DNA of 64,000 nt from positions 1-64,000 of the forward strand of contig NZ_PVZB01000022.1 of NCBI RefSeq assembly GCF_003002025.1. Reading direction: 5' to 3'. The position numbers and the translations under genes are program-made. The notes under the pieces were generated by a model that searched no databases, was not told the DNA's origin, and saw only the letters and a list, made by a program, of their open reading frames with translations. This document shows positions 26,490 through 35,217 of the stretch, piece by piece; within the stretch, counting starts at the first letter, position 1; every line of letters begins with the position of its first letter. This DNA is from Paraburkholderia sp. BL25I1N1. GTDB lineage: Bacteria > Pseudomonadota > Gammaproteobacteria > Burkholderiales > Burkholderiaceae.

Positions 26490-28232
26490 ATGAGACTGAC
26501 CACTAAAGGCCTGTTGCTGATCGCGATTCCGGCCCTCTTCGAGTTGTCGCTATTGTCCGGGCTGGTCAAGGCGCAAGCGGATGCGACACAGGCGGAGCGC
26601 TGGGCTGTCCATAGCCAGGACGTGCTGCGCCAGACCACCGCGATTCTCGAACCGGTGCTCGGCGAGTCGGTTGCGCTGCGCGGCGCGGTGCTTGCCAACG
26701 ACGCCCGCTTTTCCACGCCCGTGTCGGTGTGGATGGACGTCGACCGGCGTATCGATCAATTGGCCGAACTGGTCGCCGACAATCCGGCGCAAGTCGAGCG
26801 CGTGGTTCAGGTGCGCCAGTCGGTGCAGGCTTACCGGCAATGGTCGGATCGCATCCAGGACCTGCTGCATTCGGGCCGGCGGCGCGACGTGCTCGCGCGC
26901 TTCCGCGACCTTGCGCCGTCCGATGTGCTCGACCGCTTTCGTCAGCAAATCGCGGCGTTCCAGACGGAAGAGCGGCGTCTCGACACATTGCGTTCGAATG
27001 CCGCCGACGCCGCCCGCGAGCGGCAGCAGACCCTGGTGGTCGCGGCCGTGTTGGGCTCCCTGCTGTTCGTCGCGCTGGCCGTCTGGTTGTTCACGCGCGG
27101 CGTGCGTGGCCGGCTTGCGGTCCTCGCCGACAACGCCGGGCGCCTCGCGGGCAATGAACCGCTGGCGCCCATCGGCCCCGGCCGCGACGAGATTGCGCGC
27201 CTCGATCTGACCTTGCACGAGACCAGCCGGCGCCTGCTCGAAGCCGAGCGCATAGAGGCGCGCTTCCGGGCCGATCTTGCGCGCCGCACTGGCGAACTGG
27301 CACGGATCAACGAGACCTTGCGTCAGCAGACCCAGGAAAACGAAATGTTCATCTACAGCGTGTCGCACGATCTGCGTGCGCCGCTGGTGAATCTGCAAGG
27401 CTTCTCGAAGGAGCTGATTCGTTCGTGCGACGAACTGCGCGCCGCCGTGCGCGAGTCGTCGCTCGCGGCCGAGACGCGGCAGCGCATCGAGCGGGTGGTC
27501 GACGAGGACATCGGCGAAGCGTTGCATTATCTGCAGACGGCGGTGCTGCGCGCTTCGCACATCATCGACGCGTTGTTGCGGCTGTCGCGCGTCGGCCGGG
27601 TCGAGTATCGGCAGCAGAAGGTCGAGGTGCGCGATATCGTGCCGCGCGTCATCGATGCGATGCAAGCCTCGATCCGCGCGCGCCGCGCTCCGGTCAGCGT
27701 GGGCGAACTGCCCGCCGTGTGGGGCGATCCCACTGCGCTGGAACAGGTGTTCGCGAACCTGATCGGCAACGCGGTGAATTATCTCGACCCTTCGCGGGAA
27801 GGCCGGATCGAGATCGGTACGACGCCCGCGCCGCCGGGTGTGCACTCGTTGCGGATCTTTTACGTGCGGGACAACGGCCTGGGGATTCCGGCGGTCGCCT
27901 TGCCGCGGCTATTCAACGCGTTTCAGCGCTTGCATGGCAACGTGGCGGCGGGCGAGGGCATCGGCCTCGCGCTCGTGCGCCGCGTGGTGGAGCGGCACGG
28001 CGGACGTGTGTGGGCGGAGTCGAAAGAAGGCGTGGGCACGACGTTCTATCTGTCGCTGCCTGAGGCCGAGGCGCGGATCGCGCAGCAGGCGGTGGGCACG
28101 TCGGCGCCACCGGTGGTGACGAGTGCTCAAGCTATTCGCGATGCCCGCCCGGGCGTGGAAGATCGCGATCGAAGGAGTGGAAGTGACGCCGCACATGCGG
28201 CGGACGCGCGGCCCGGCATCAGTACGCCGTAG
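26490..28232 (+). CDS. CHASE3-type sensor histidine kinase
   Basis: A 580-residue membrane kinase. TM1 is at about 5-25 and a CHASE3-like helical periplasmic domain at about 30-175 (RWAVHSQDVLRQTTAILEPV...ESVALRGAVL). TM2 is near 182-205 (TLVVAAVLGSLLFVALAVWLF), followed by HAMP, then HisKA with phospho-acceptor His293 in FIYSVSHDLRAPL. HATPase_c shows N-box FANLIGNAVNY, DNGLGIP and GEGIGLALV. A 40-residue disordered tail follows. Start chosen at 26490, just before TM1. No response regulator follows; the next gene is convergent, so this is an orphan kinase here. Signal unknown. Confidence 0.9.
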   Translation: MRLTTKGLLLIAIPALFELSLLSGLVKAQADATQAERWAVHSQDVLRQTTAILEPVLGESVALRGAVLANDARFSTPVSVWMDVDRRIDQLAELVADNPAQVERVVQVRQSVQAYRQWSDRIQDLLHSGRRRDVLARFRDLAPSDVLDRFRQQIAAFQTEERRLDTLRSNAADAARERQQTLVVAAVLGSLLFVALAVWLFTRGVRGRLAVLADNAGRLAGNEPLAPIGPGRDEIARLDLTLHETSRRLLEAERIEARFRADLARRTGELARINETLRQQTQENEMFIYSVSHDLRAPLVNLQGFSKELIRSCDELRAAVRESSLAAETRQRIERVVDEDIGEALHYLQTAVLRASHIIDALLRLSRVGRVEYRQQKVEVRDIVPRVIDAMQASIRARRAPVSVGELPAVWGDPTALEQVFANLIGNAVNYLDPSREGRIEIGTTPAPPGVHSLRIFYVRDNGLGIPAVALPRLFNAFQRLHGNVAAGEGIGLALVRRVVERHGGRVWAESKEGVGTTFYLSLPEAEARIAQQAVGTSAPPVVTSAQAIRDARPGVEDRDRRSGSDAAHAADARPGISTP

Positions 28233-28235
28233 CCG

Positions 28236-28559
28236 TTACGCGGTAAAGAGACGGCGTGGCTTGAGCATTTTTCTACCGCGAATCGACCAGTAGCAGCCAC
28301 ACGCTATCAGGATCGTAACGCCCGTCAGGGCTTCCAGCGGCGCCGGATGCAGACCCGGCAACCCGTCCAGTGCGAAGAGGCCGCGCGCGGCGAGCAACAG
28401 CGCAGCCCATACCGAACACGCGGCCTGAACCAGCATGCGCGTGCCCGCCAGACGGCGCGCGCGGTTTTCGCGCGACCAGTTGGCCGGCGTGCGTCCGCAG
28501 AAAAAGGCAATTGCGATCAATACGACGGCGAGAATGACGATCCAGTCGGTCAGTTCCAT
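28236..28559 (-). CDS. Small membrane protein with three predicted helices
   Basis: A 107-residue product with hydrophobic segments at about 6-22 (WIVILAVVLIAIAFF), 44-62 (LVQAACSVWAALLLAA) and 76-95 (LEALTGVTILIACGCYW). A basic loop (RENRARRLAGTR) separates the first two and a basic end follows. No family recognised. Its stop is 3 bases from the stop of the histidine kinase on the other strand. Confidence 0.7.
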   Translation of the reverse strand: MELTDWIVILAVVLIAIAFFCGRTPANWSRENRARRLAGTRMLVQAACSVWAALLLAARGLFALDGLPGLHPAPLEALTGVTILIACGCYWSIRGRKMLKPRRLFTA

Positions 28560-28701
28560 TGAAAAAGCTCTCCCAAGTCAGCCGGCGACTATAGAAAAGC
28601 CTTGCGTTACGAACTATCGGACGAGTCTCAATTACGGGAAGTTTTGGCGTGCGCGCGTTGCCGCAAGGACAAAGCGCGCGCCGATGGATCAGGCAGACAG
28701 A

Positions 28702-29283
28702 TCAGAGTTCGATGCGCGTGCCGAGCAGCACGAGGAATTGGCGCAGCCATTCGGGATGCGCGGGCCACGCCGGTGCGGTGACGAAATTGGCGTCGGTGAT
28801 CGCGGCGTCGACGGGAATGTCGGCGTATTCACCGCCCGCCAGCTTTACTTCGGGCGCGCAGGCCGGATAAGCGGAAATGCGTTTGCCGCGGATCACGTCG
28901 GCGGCGGCCAGCAGTTGCGCGGCGTGGCAAACGGCCGCGATCGGCTTGCCCGCTTCGGCGAATTGCCGCACGAGCTCGATCACCTTGTGATTGAGCCGCA
29001 GATACTCGGGCGCGCGGCCGCCGGCGATCGCGAGCGCGTCGTATTGGCGCGGGTCGGCATCGTCGAAGGTGGCGTTGAGTGTGAATTGATGGCCGGGCTT
29101 TTCAGTGTAGGTCTGATCGCCTTCGAAATCGTGAATTGCGGTCTTGATCCGGTCGCCCGCCTTCTTGTTCGGGCAGACCGCGTCGACTACATGGCCGACT
29201 GCCTGCAGCGCCTGGAACGGCACCATCGTTTCGTAATCCTCGGCGAAGTCGCCGGTCAGAAACAGAATCTTCTTTGCCGCCAT
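28702..29283 (-). CDS. DJ-1/PfpI family protein
   Basis: A 193-residue cytoplasmic protein of the class I glutamine-amidotransferase-like fold. KKILFLTGDFAEDYE starts the fold (Glu near 17) and the nucleophile elbow is AVCHAAQLLAAADVI, with a Cys followed by His. Members include proteases, glyoxalases and deglycases; which activity applies is not clear. The start at 29283 has GGAGG seven bases upstream and is preferred to one seven codons earlier. Confidence 0.85.
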   Translation of the reverse strand: MAAKKILFLTGDFAEDYETMVPFQALQAVGHVVDAVCPNKKAGDRIKTAIHDFEGDQTYTEKPGHQFTLNATFDDADPRQYDALAIAGGRAPEYLRLNHKVIELVRQFAEAGKPIAAVCHAAQLLAAADVIRGKRISAYPACAPEVKLAGGEYADIPVDAAITDANFVTAPAWPAHPEWLRQFLVLLGTRIEL

Positions 29284-29585
29284 CGTATGCCTCCAATTGA
29301 TCAACGGAACACAGCGAATGAGCTGCGACGCTCACTCGTTGACGCACATCAGCTCAGGGAGTCTACTCCACTACGTTTGACAGAACCGCGACGGATCATG
29401 CGGTGGACGCGACCGGACGCGTGCGTCCGGGCCGCGGAAATCCGCGCCGGCGTAAGGCCCGGCGCGCGGCGCTGCTTCGAGCGAACCGCCTTCCAGGTGC
29501 TCGTTAAGGCGCGCTTGCAGCGCAACGGCGTATCATTGGCGCGTTTTCGCATGCGGAAGCCGCTCGACGCGGCTCACACACAATC
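29284..29585. other. Intergenic region between the DJ-1 gene and the lipoprotein
   Basis: About 300 bases that carry the divergent promoters of both genes. I see no gene, clear dyad or terminator in it. Confidence 0.35.
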
Positions 29586-30059
29586 ATGATTTTATCCATC
29601 CGTTCATCCTTGCTGCGCCGTGCCGCGTTCGTTGCCGTCGTGTTCGGCGGCCTCGCCGCCTGTCAGAAGAACGACGCGTCCGCCGGCCAGGTTGCCGGCA
29701 AACTCAACGACGCGGCCCAGGTCGCCGGCCAGAAGCTCGATCAGGCGGCCAGCTACGTCGGCCAGCAGGTCGACGCGACCAAGTCCGCCGCGCAGCAGAA
29801 CCTCGACTCGGCCTCGGCGCCGACGATCAAGATCGACCCCAACGCGTTGGCTTCGACGGCGCAAGCGAACCTGCAAAGCGCGGCGAGCGCCACCAATGCG
29901 CAACTCGGCAAGGCTGCCTCGCTGACCGGGCAGGGGCTCGAATCGGCGGGGCGCAAGCTCCAGGAATGGTCGGCGCAAAGCTCGGCGTCGTCGACGAATG
30001 CCGCGGCTTCGTCGTCATTGGGCGATTCGGGCGATGCGCAAAAGCAGATGGACAAGTGA
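29586..30059 (+). CDS. Ala/Ser/Gln-rich lipoprotein
   Basis: A 157-residue protein with a lipoprotein signal peptide ending LAAC (Cys26). The mature part is low-complexity and mostly helical, with repeats of AQVAGQKLDQAAS/YVGQQVD type that suggest a coiled or apolipoprotein-like helix on the membrane surface. Function unknown. It stands alone, with an intergenic gap to the Rrf2-family gene. Confidence 0.8.
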   Translation: MILSIRSSLLRRAAFVAVVFGGLAACQKNDASAGQVAGKLNDAAQVAGQKLDQAASYVGQQVDATKSAAQQNLDSASAPTIKIDPNALASTAQANLQSAASATNAQLGKAASLTGQGLESAGRKLQEWSAQSSASSTNAAASSSLGDSGDAQKQMDK

Positions 30060-30084
30060 CATGCCGGCTGGATCGCCATATCGT

Positions 30085-30113
30085 TTGACAGCCGGATTAA
30101 ATGTAATTACTAT
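30085..30113 (+). promoter_or_regulatory. Promoter of the Rrf2-family gene
   Basis: TTGACA at 30085-30090 and TACTAT at 30108-30113 are separated by 17 bases, a strong sigma-70 arrangement. The -10 lies inside the 19-bp palindrome at 30102-30120, so a bound repressor would block it. Confidence 0.75.
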
Positions 30114-30120
30114 GGTTACA
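30102..30120. promoter_or_regulatory. Rrf2-family operator 1
   Basis: TGTAATTACTATGGTTACA has TGTAA/TTACA arms with a 9-base centre. The same arms and spacing occur at 30701-30719, before the next gene. It overlaps the -10 of the regulator promoter, which indicates self-repression. Confidence 0.75.
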
Positions 30121-30146
30121 CATTGTCGTCGCCGGGCGGGTTTGTT

Positions 30147-30602
30147 GTGAACACGAGTAGCCGGTTTGCATTCGCGGTGCATGTGCTCGCGCTGTTGTCG
30201 TTGCAGGAGGGCGCGCCGTTGTCGTCGGACATGATCGCGGGGAGCGTGAATACGAACCCCGCGCTGATCCGGCGGCTTCTGAGCATGCTGGCGGAAGCGG
30301 GCCTCACCACGTCGCAGCTCGGCGCGGGCGGCGGCGCGCTGCTGGCCCGGGCGCCGGGGCAGATCACGCTGCTCGAGGTGTATCGTGCGGTAGACGACGC
30401 GCAACTGTTCGCGTTGCATCGCGAGGAGCCGAATCCGGCGTGCATGGTCGGGCGCAATATCCAGGGCGTACTGCGCGGCATCATCGACGAAGCGCAGCAA
30501 GCCATGGAAGCCTCGCTCGGCGCGCGCACGCTGGCCGACGCCACAGCCGACGTGGTGCGTGCCGAAAAGCAGCGCGAACGCAAGAAGCGCTCGCACGGGT
30601 GA
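30147..30602 (+). CDS. Rrf2-family transcriptional regulator (YwnA-like)
   Basis: A 151-residue regulator with an N-terminal winged HTH (SSRFAFAVHVLALLSLQEG; PALIRRLLSMLAEAGLTTSQ) and the Rrf2 dimer helix. It has one Cys (Cys99 in NPACMVG) rather than the three needed for an iron-sulphur cluster, so it is more like the redox- or ligand-sensing YwnA group. GTG at 30147 gives the conserved start; a TTG at 30123 would add 8 residues. Followed by a terminator and then by the NAD(P)-binding gene, which has the same operator, an arrangement known from Bacillus ywnA-ywnB. Confidence 0.85.
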   Translation: MNTSSRFAFAVHVLALLSLQEGAPLSSDMIAGSVNTNPALIRRLLSMLAEAGLTTSQLGAGGGALLARAPGQITLLEVYRAVDDAQLFALHREEPNPACMVGRNIQGVLRGIIDEAQQAMEASLGARTLADATADVVRAEKQRERKKRSHG

Positions 30603-30668
30603 CGTAGCAAAAAAGCAGTACGGAAGGGCGCGTGGCGGTCAATCGCAACATGCGCCTCTCAACGAACG

Positions 30669-30690
30669 GGGGCTCAAGCCCCTCTTTTTT
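30669..30690 (+). terminator. Intrinsic terminator of the Rrf2-family gene
   Basis: GGGGC at 30669-30673 pairs with GCCCC at 30678-30682 around TCAA, followed by TCTTTTTT. It lies between the regulator and the operator of the next gene. Confidence 0.75.
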
Positions 30691-30700
30691 CCGCGTTATA

Positions 30701-30719
30701 TGTAATTGATGCAGTTACA
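30701..30719. promoter_or_regulatory. Rrf2-family operator 2
   Basis: TGTAATTGATGCAGTTACA has the same TGTAA-N9-TTACA layout as operator 1, and its flanks (ATA/TAT) extend the symmetry. It ends 27 bases before the oxidoreductase start. Confidence 0.75.
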
Positions 30720-30746
30720 TATATGCTAACGACAGGAGCAGTGAAA

Positions 30747-31394
30747 ATGAGCAAACAGTTGAAGATCGCATTGTTCGGCGCCACCGGCATGATTGGTTCG
30801 CGGATCGCCGCCAAAGCAGCCCGCCGCGGGCATCAGGTGACGGCCCTGGCGCGCAATCCGGCGCGCGTGCCGACCGACGTGGCGAATCTGAAAGCGGCGC
30901 AAGCGGATCTGCTCGATGCCGCGAGCGTCGGCGCGGCGGTGCGCGGCCACGACGTGGTGGCGAGCGCCTATGCGCCGCCGCAAGACGATCTCGCGGCGCT
31001 CGGCAAAGCGACTCGCGCGCTTATCGAAGGCGTGCGCGCGGCGGGCCTGAAGCGCCTCGTCGTGGTGGGCGGCGCGGGTTCGCTCGAAGTGGCGCCGGGC
31101 AAGCAACTGGTCGATTCGGAAGGCTTTCCTGACGCCTACAAGGCCATCGCGCTCGAGCATCGGAAGGTACTCGACGACTACCGCAGCGCGACCGACCTCG
31201 ACTGGACCTTCTTCGCGCCGGCCGCGATCATCGCGCCGGGCGAGCGCACGGGCAAATTCCGCACGGGCGCGAACACGTTGCTGGCCGATGCCGAGGGCAA
31301 TAGCCGCATTTCCGCAGAAGACTACGCCGTTGCTTTCGTCGATGAACTGGAGCAGGGCCGTTTCATCCGTCAGGTCGCAACGGTCGCTTATTGA
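30747..31394 (+). CDS. NAD(P)-binding oxidoreductase, YwnB-like atypical SDR
   Basis: A 215-residue Rossmann protein with the GATGMIG nucleotide motif at about 11-17 and later VVVGGAGSL and YKAIALEHRKVL segments. It resembles NmrA-like or YwnB-type atypical short-chain dehydrogenases. The start at 30747 follows ACAGGAG; an ATG 8 codons upstream overlaps the operator region. Likely repressed by the upstream Rrf2 protein. Substrate unknown. Confidence 0.85.
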   Translation: MSKQLKIALFGATGMIGSRIAAKAARRGHQVTALARNPARVPTDVANLKAAQADLLDAASVGAAVRGHDVVASAYAPPQDDLAALGKATRALIEGVRAAGLKRLVVVGGAGSLEVAPGKQLVDSEGFPDAYKAIALEHRKVLDDYRSATDLDWTFFAPAAIIAPGERTGKFRTGANTLLADAEGNSRISAEDYAVAFVDELEQGRFIRQVATVAY

Positions 31395-31480
31395 GCCGGA
31401 AACGAGGCTGAACGGGCCGCGCGCGGGCACCGCCGACGCCGACGCCAACGCGACGTCAGGACTCGCGCGCGGTCCTCACA

Positions 31481-31502
31481 ACGCTTGAGCCCGCGCAAGC
31501 GT
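31481..31502. other. Hairpin after the oxidoreductase gene
   Basis: ACGCTTG and CAAGCGT form a 7-bp dyad around eight bases, 87 bases past the oxidoreductase stop. No T-run follows, so it is not a standard terminator. Confidence 0.4.
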
Positions 31503-31584
31503 CCTAACATTCGGTTACGCAAGTTCGGTCGCTCCCGATAAAAGTGCGGATACACTGGCGTCTCCCGTTTTCTTACGGATTGCC

Positions 31585-34215
31585 ATGCAGTCATGCCCGT
31601 CGCGGCGTGAGTCCGAGGCTGCGCCGTCCAACGGCGGGCAGCCGGCGACCCACGCCGCCTTTCATTTTTCTTCTGACCGTAGCGCATGCGACGCCCGCCG
31701 TGGCGCGCGCCCGCCACTCGCCGCACGGTTCGGCGCATGGGCGGCCGCAGTTTTTGTCGCGCTGATCCTGAGTGCCGTCGGCTGGCTTCCCGCGAACGCG
31801 TTTGCCGCGGGCGCCGCCACCGGCACGCCCGTCATCCCGGCCTTGCAGAGCCTGATCAACAGCGCGACGGTCTCGGCGACCCCCGCGTCCTCCGCTTCAG
31901 GCGCATCGGCCGCGGAGGAGGCGTCCGCGCCGTCGCCGGCCAGCCAGGCGGAATTGGCGCGCTCGCTCGACAGCGTGATCTCCACGCTCGACAACGACCG
32001 CCAGCGCACCGCGCTCGTCACCCAGCTCAAAAAATTGCGCGACGTCTCCCAAAACGTCGCGCCGCCCGCGCCTGCGCAGCCGAGCGCCGGCCTGCTCGGC
32101 GCGATCGCGTCGGGCATCGCGTCGTTCGAATCGGACGTGCATCAAGGCCGTACGCCGGTCCGCTATTGGGGCGGCCGCTTCAACGCGGCGGGCAATGAGC
32201 TCTACACGATCGTCTCCGGGCAGGGGCACGAGAGCTTCGGCCGGATTCTGTTTTCGATGGCGGCAATGCTGGCCGGCTGGGGCGTCTGCGCCGGCGCGCT
32301 GATCTATGTGCAGCATCGCCTGTACCGGCGCTTCGGGATTGTCATGGGATTGCAGCCGAATCCCACCACGCGCGAATTGCTGATCTTCGCGCTGCGCCGC
32401 GTCGGCCCCTGGATCATCGCCTTCGTGGCCGCGCTGCTGTTCGTGCGCGCCATGCCCGACGCGCTCGGCCGTACGCTCGGCATGGTGGTCGCGTATGCGA
32501 TCGTCGCGGGCGCGGTGTTTTCGGCGATCTGTCTGATCATGTTTTCACTGTTCGGCTCGGGGCACCGGCGGATCGCCGTGCGCCTGCTGATCGATCATGC
32601 GCGGCGCGTGCTGTTCGTGGTCGGCGTGTGCGGCGCGCTAGGCGACGCCGCCGTCAATTACGACGTCGCGCATCAACTCGGCTCGAACCTCGCCGCCTTG
32701 ATTTCGACGGCGGCCAACATGACGGCCGCTGTGCTGACGGGCTATTTCGCGCTCGCGTTTCGCCGGCCGGTCGCGCATCTGATCCGCAACCGGCCTTATG
32801 AGCAGCGCACCAATCACAAGGCCGCGACCGACGCCTTCGAGGTGCTCGCCGCGCTCTGGCACGTGCCCGTGCTGGTGCTGGCCACCGCTTCGGTGGTGGC
32901 GACGCTCGGCGGTTCGGGCTCCAGCGAGAACGTGCTGCAGATTTCGGTGGTAACCGCGGCCCTGCTGGTGCTGGCGTTTTTCCTGTCGGCCATCGTGCTG
33001 CGTCTGACGCGTCCGCGCAGTGCGCGCGCGCGTCGCCGCTCGCCCTATCTGACACGCTTGCTGCGCTTTTTCGGCACGCTGCTGACGCTCTTCATCTGGT
33101 TGTTCTTCTTCGAGCTCGCCGCGCGTTTGTGGGGCGTGTCGCTCGCCGCGGTGGTCGAGGAAAACGTGGCCGCGCGCGGGATCGCGCATGCGGTGACGGC
33201 GATCGTCGCCACCGTGTTCATCGCCTGGCTGTTGTGGATTCTGGTCGACACGGCGATCACCGAGGCGCTCAATCCCGCTGGGCCGCGCAACAAGGCGCGT
33301 GCGCCGAGCATGCGCGCCCGCACGATGCTGCCGCTGGTGCGCAACGTGCTGCTGGTCTCGATCATGACGATCGCCGGCATCGTGACGGCGGCGAATCTCG
33401 GCATCAATGTCACGCCGCTGCTGGCGGGCGCCGGCGTGATCGGCCTCGCGATCGGCTTCGGCGCGCAGTCGCTCGTGACCGACCTGATCACGGGGCTGTT
33501 CATCATCATCGAGGATACGATTTCGGTGGGCGACTGGATCGACGTGGACGGCGGCCATGCGGGCACGGTCGAGCATCTGTCGATCCGCACCGTGCGGCTG
33601 CGCGACGGTCAGGGCGCCATTCACGCGATCCCGTTCTCGCAGATCAAGATCGTCAAGAACCTCTCGCGCGACTTCGCGTATGCCGTGTTCGAAGTGCGCA
33701 TGTCGTTCACCACCGACGTCGATCAGATCACGCAACTGATTCGCGAAGTCGGCGCCGATCTGATGGCCGACTTCCGTTACCGGCGCGAGATGCTTGGGCC
33801 GATCGAGGTGTGGGGGCTGGACCGTTTCGATCCGAACTGGATGGTCGTGAAAGGGCAGATCAAGACGCGGCCGTTGCAGCAGTGGAGCGTGGCGCGCGCC
33901 TTCAATCTGCGTCTGAAGCGCAAGATGGACGAAGCGGGCATCGAGATTCCGGTGCCGCAGATGCGTGTGTACACGTCGTCGAAAGATAGCGAAGGGCAGC
34001 CTTTGCAGGACGATGAAGTGTCCGGATTCGCGCATCCGCATGAGCATGAGCATGCGCAGGCTGGCGCGGCGTCGGCGGCGCGGGCGGTGCATGCGCCGCT
34101 CGCCGTCGCACGCGATGTGTCGCACGAACCGCGTCCGGCACCGCCGCCGACCGGGCAAACTGCGCCGATTCCGCCGCAGATTCCGACGGCAGGCGAGGCG
34201 GGCGGGAAGAGTTGA
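31585..34215 (+). CDS. Large MscS-family mechanosensitive channel (YbiO-like)
   Basis: An 876-residue inner-membrane channel. Its long N-terminal part includes a signal-like helix (AAAVFVALILSAVGWLPANAFA) and a periplasmic helical region. About ten TM helices follow, and then the MscS core at about 605-700 (PLLAGAGVIGLAIGFGAQSL pore helix; SVGDWIDVDGG; IPFSQIKIVKNLSRDF). A C-terminal alpha/beta domain and an Ala/Pro/His-rich tail (EHEHAQAGAA) end the protein. Family members open under hypo-osmotic stress. The N-terminal 35 residues are poorly conserved-looking, so the exact start is uncertain. It is the second MscS-type gene in the window. Confidence 0.88.
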   Translation: MQSCPSRRESEAAPSNGGQPATHAAFHFSSDRSACDARRGARPPLAARFGAWAAAVFVALILSAVGWLPANAFAAGAATGTPVIPALQSLINSATVSATPASSASGASAAEEASAPSPASQAELARSLDSVISTLDNDRQRTALVTQLKKLRDVSQNVAPPAPAQPSAGLLGAIASGIASFESDVHQGRTPVRYWGGRFNAAGNELYTIVSGQGHESFGRILFSMAAMLAGWGVCAGALIYVQHRLYRRFGIVMGLQPNPTTRELLIFALRRVGPWIIAFVAALLFVRAMPDALGRTLGMVVAYAIVAGAVFSAICLIMFSLFGSGHRRIAVRLLIDHARRVLFVVGVCGALGDAAVNYDVAHQLGSNLAALISTAANMTAAVLTGYFALAFRRPVAHLIRNRPYEQRTNHKAATDAFEVLAALWHVPVLVLATASVVATLGGSGSSENVLQISVVTAALLVLAFFLSAIVLRLTRPRSARARRRSPYLTRLLRFFGTLLTLFIWLFFFELAARLWGVSLAAVVEENVAARGIAHAVTAIVATVFIAWLLWILVDTAITEALNPAGPRNKARAPSMRARTMLPLVRNVLLVSIMTIAGIVTAANLGINVTPLLAGAGVIGLAIGFGAQSLVTDLITGLFIIIEDTISVGDWIDVDGGHAGTVEHLSIRTVRLRDGQGAIHAIPFSQIKIVKNLSRDFAYAVFEVRMSFTTDVDQITQLIREVGADLMADFRYRREMLGPIEVWGLDRFDPNWMVVKGQIKTRPLQQWSVARAFNLRLKRKMDEAGIEIPVPQMRVYTSSKDSEGQPLQDDEVSGFAHPHEHEHAQAGAASAARAVHAPLAVARDVSHEPRPAPPPTGQTAPIPPQIPTAGEAGGKS

Positions 34216-34413
34216 TAGCTGCCGGGAGCGGGAAGTTGGTCTTTCGTGCCCGCGTCGAGCCCATGCGAGCGCGCCGAGGTCACACGCTACTTTTGCATGT
34301 CCGGCTTGCGACGAGGCCGCGCGGCTCACGCTGTACGTGAGTTTCAGCAGGCACGGCACGCGTACCCGTTTTGCGTATCACAAGGGTCGGGGGCGCCCGT
34401 GCCGCGTGCCGAT

Positions 34414-35082
34414 TCAGGCCAGCGCCGGCACGTCCGCCGTACGCACGATGTCATTGACGTGTGTCGCGATCTGCGCGCCCGCGACGCCGTAAATATGCAG
34501 CGAAACGGCCGGCGCTTCGCTGCGATTACCCAACTGATGAATCCCGCCGCGCCCACCGCGCACAAACGAGACCGCGCCCGTTTTGCGCGCTTGTGTGCGC
34601 GTGGCGCTCGCGCAATGCTGCGCGCCGTTCCATTCGAATACTGTTTCGCTCAGCGTGCCGTCCACCACGGCGTAGCCGCACCACGTGTGGTGCGCATGCA
34701 CGGGGCTCGCCTGTTGCGGCAGCCACACCAGCGCGGCGATCGCGTAACGGCCGTGCGGATCGGCAGCCAGCAGATGACGCCGGTATTTCTCGACCGCGCC
34801 TTCGCGTTGTGCCGCCGTGAGCAATTCCGGGTTCGCCGCCGCCTCGGCGAGCGCGATGCGCATGCTGCGCGCGAAAAAGGTCGAATCTGAAGGTTCGGGC
34901 AAATGAGCACAGGCGTCGAATATCGCATCCAGGGTGTCGCAGAGGCGCGCGAGCGGCGCGTTGCGCACGGCGCGCAACAACATGTCCACCTGCTCGCACG
35001 AGGCCGCCTGAGCCGCGTTGGCGGGTAGCAAGCGTTGGGCTGGGAGGCATTCGAAGGATGCGGAGCGAAGGTCTTGACTCAT
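34414..35082 (-). CDS. Cysteine-dioxygenase-like cupin enzyme
   Basis: A 222-residue protein of the cysteine dioxygenase (thiol dioxygenase) family. Metal-ligand candidates are His129 and His131 or His132 in SPVHAHHTWCGYAVVDG, and His182 in GGIHQLGN, which gives the three-His iron site known for this family. The ATG at 35082 fits a conserved-looking start. It is divergent from an Lrp/AsnC-type gene, with dyads in between, so that regulator is a likely controller. Cysteine, 3-mercaptopropionate or another thiol could be the substrate. Confidence 0.8.
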   Translation of the reverse strand: MSQDLRSASFECLPAQRLLPANAAQAASCEQVDMLLRAVRNAPLARLCDTLDAIFDACAHLPEPSDSTFFARSMRIALAEAAANPELLTAAQREGAVEKYRRHLLAADPHGRYAIAALVWLPQQASPVHAHHTWCGYAVVDGTLSETVFEWNGAQHCASATRTQARKTGAVSFVRGGRGGIHQLGNRSEAPAVSLHIYGVAGAQIATHVNDIVRTADVPALA

Positions 35083-35170
35083 GATGATCAGGCAGCGGCT
35101 GGGCTGCTCATCGGTTGTTTTCGGATAGGGATATTTATACCGGTTTGCCTGGAGAAAGAGTTTCCATATA

Positions 35171-35214
35171 ATTCCCTCTGGAATCTGAAAAGTAGAATAA
35201 TTTCCTATGGGGAT
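35171..35214. promoter_or_regulatory. Candidate Lrp/AsnC operator pair
   Basis: ATTCC-CTCT-GGAAT is a perfect dyad at 35171-35184. A similar imperfect dyad, ATTTCC-TAT-GGGGAT, lies at 35200-35214, about three helical turns further on. Both sit between the divergent dioxygenase and regulator genes, just before the regulator start. Confidence 0.5.
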
Positions 35215-35217
35215 GTC

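Noticed and set aside
34246..34890. 214-codon plus-strand frame opposite the dioxygenase-like gene
   Set aside because: Cys- and Arg-rich, shadow-like; the minus-strand gene has the metal-ligand pattern.
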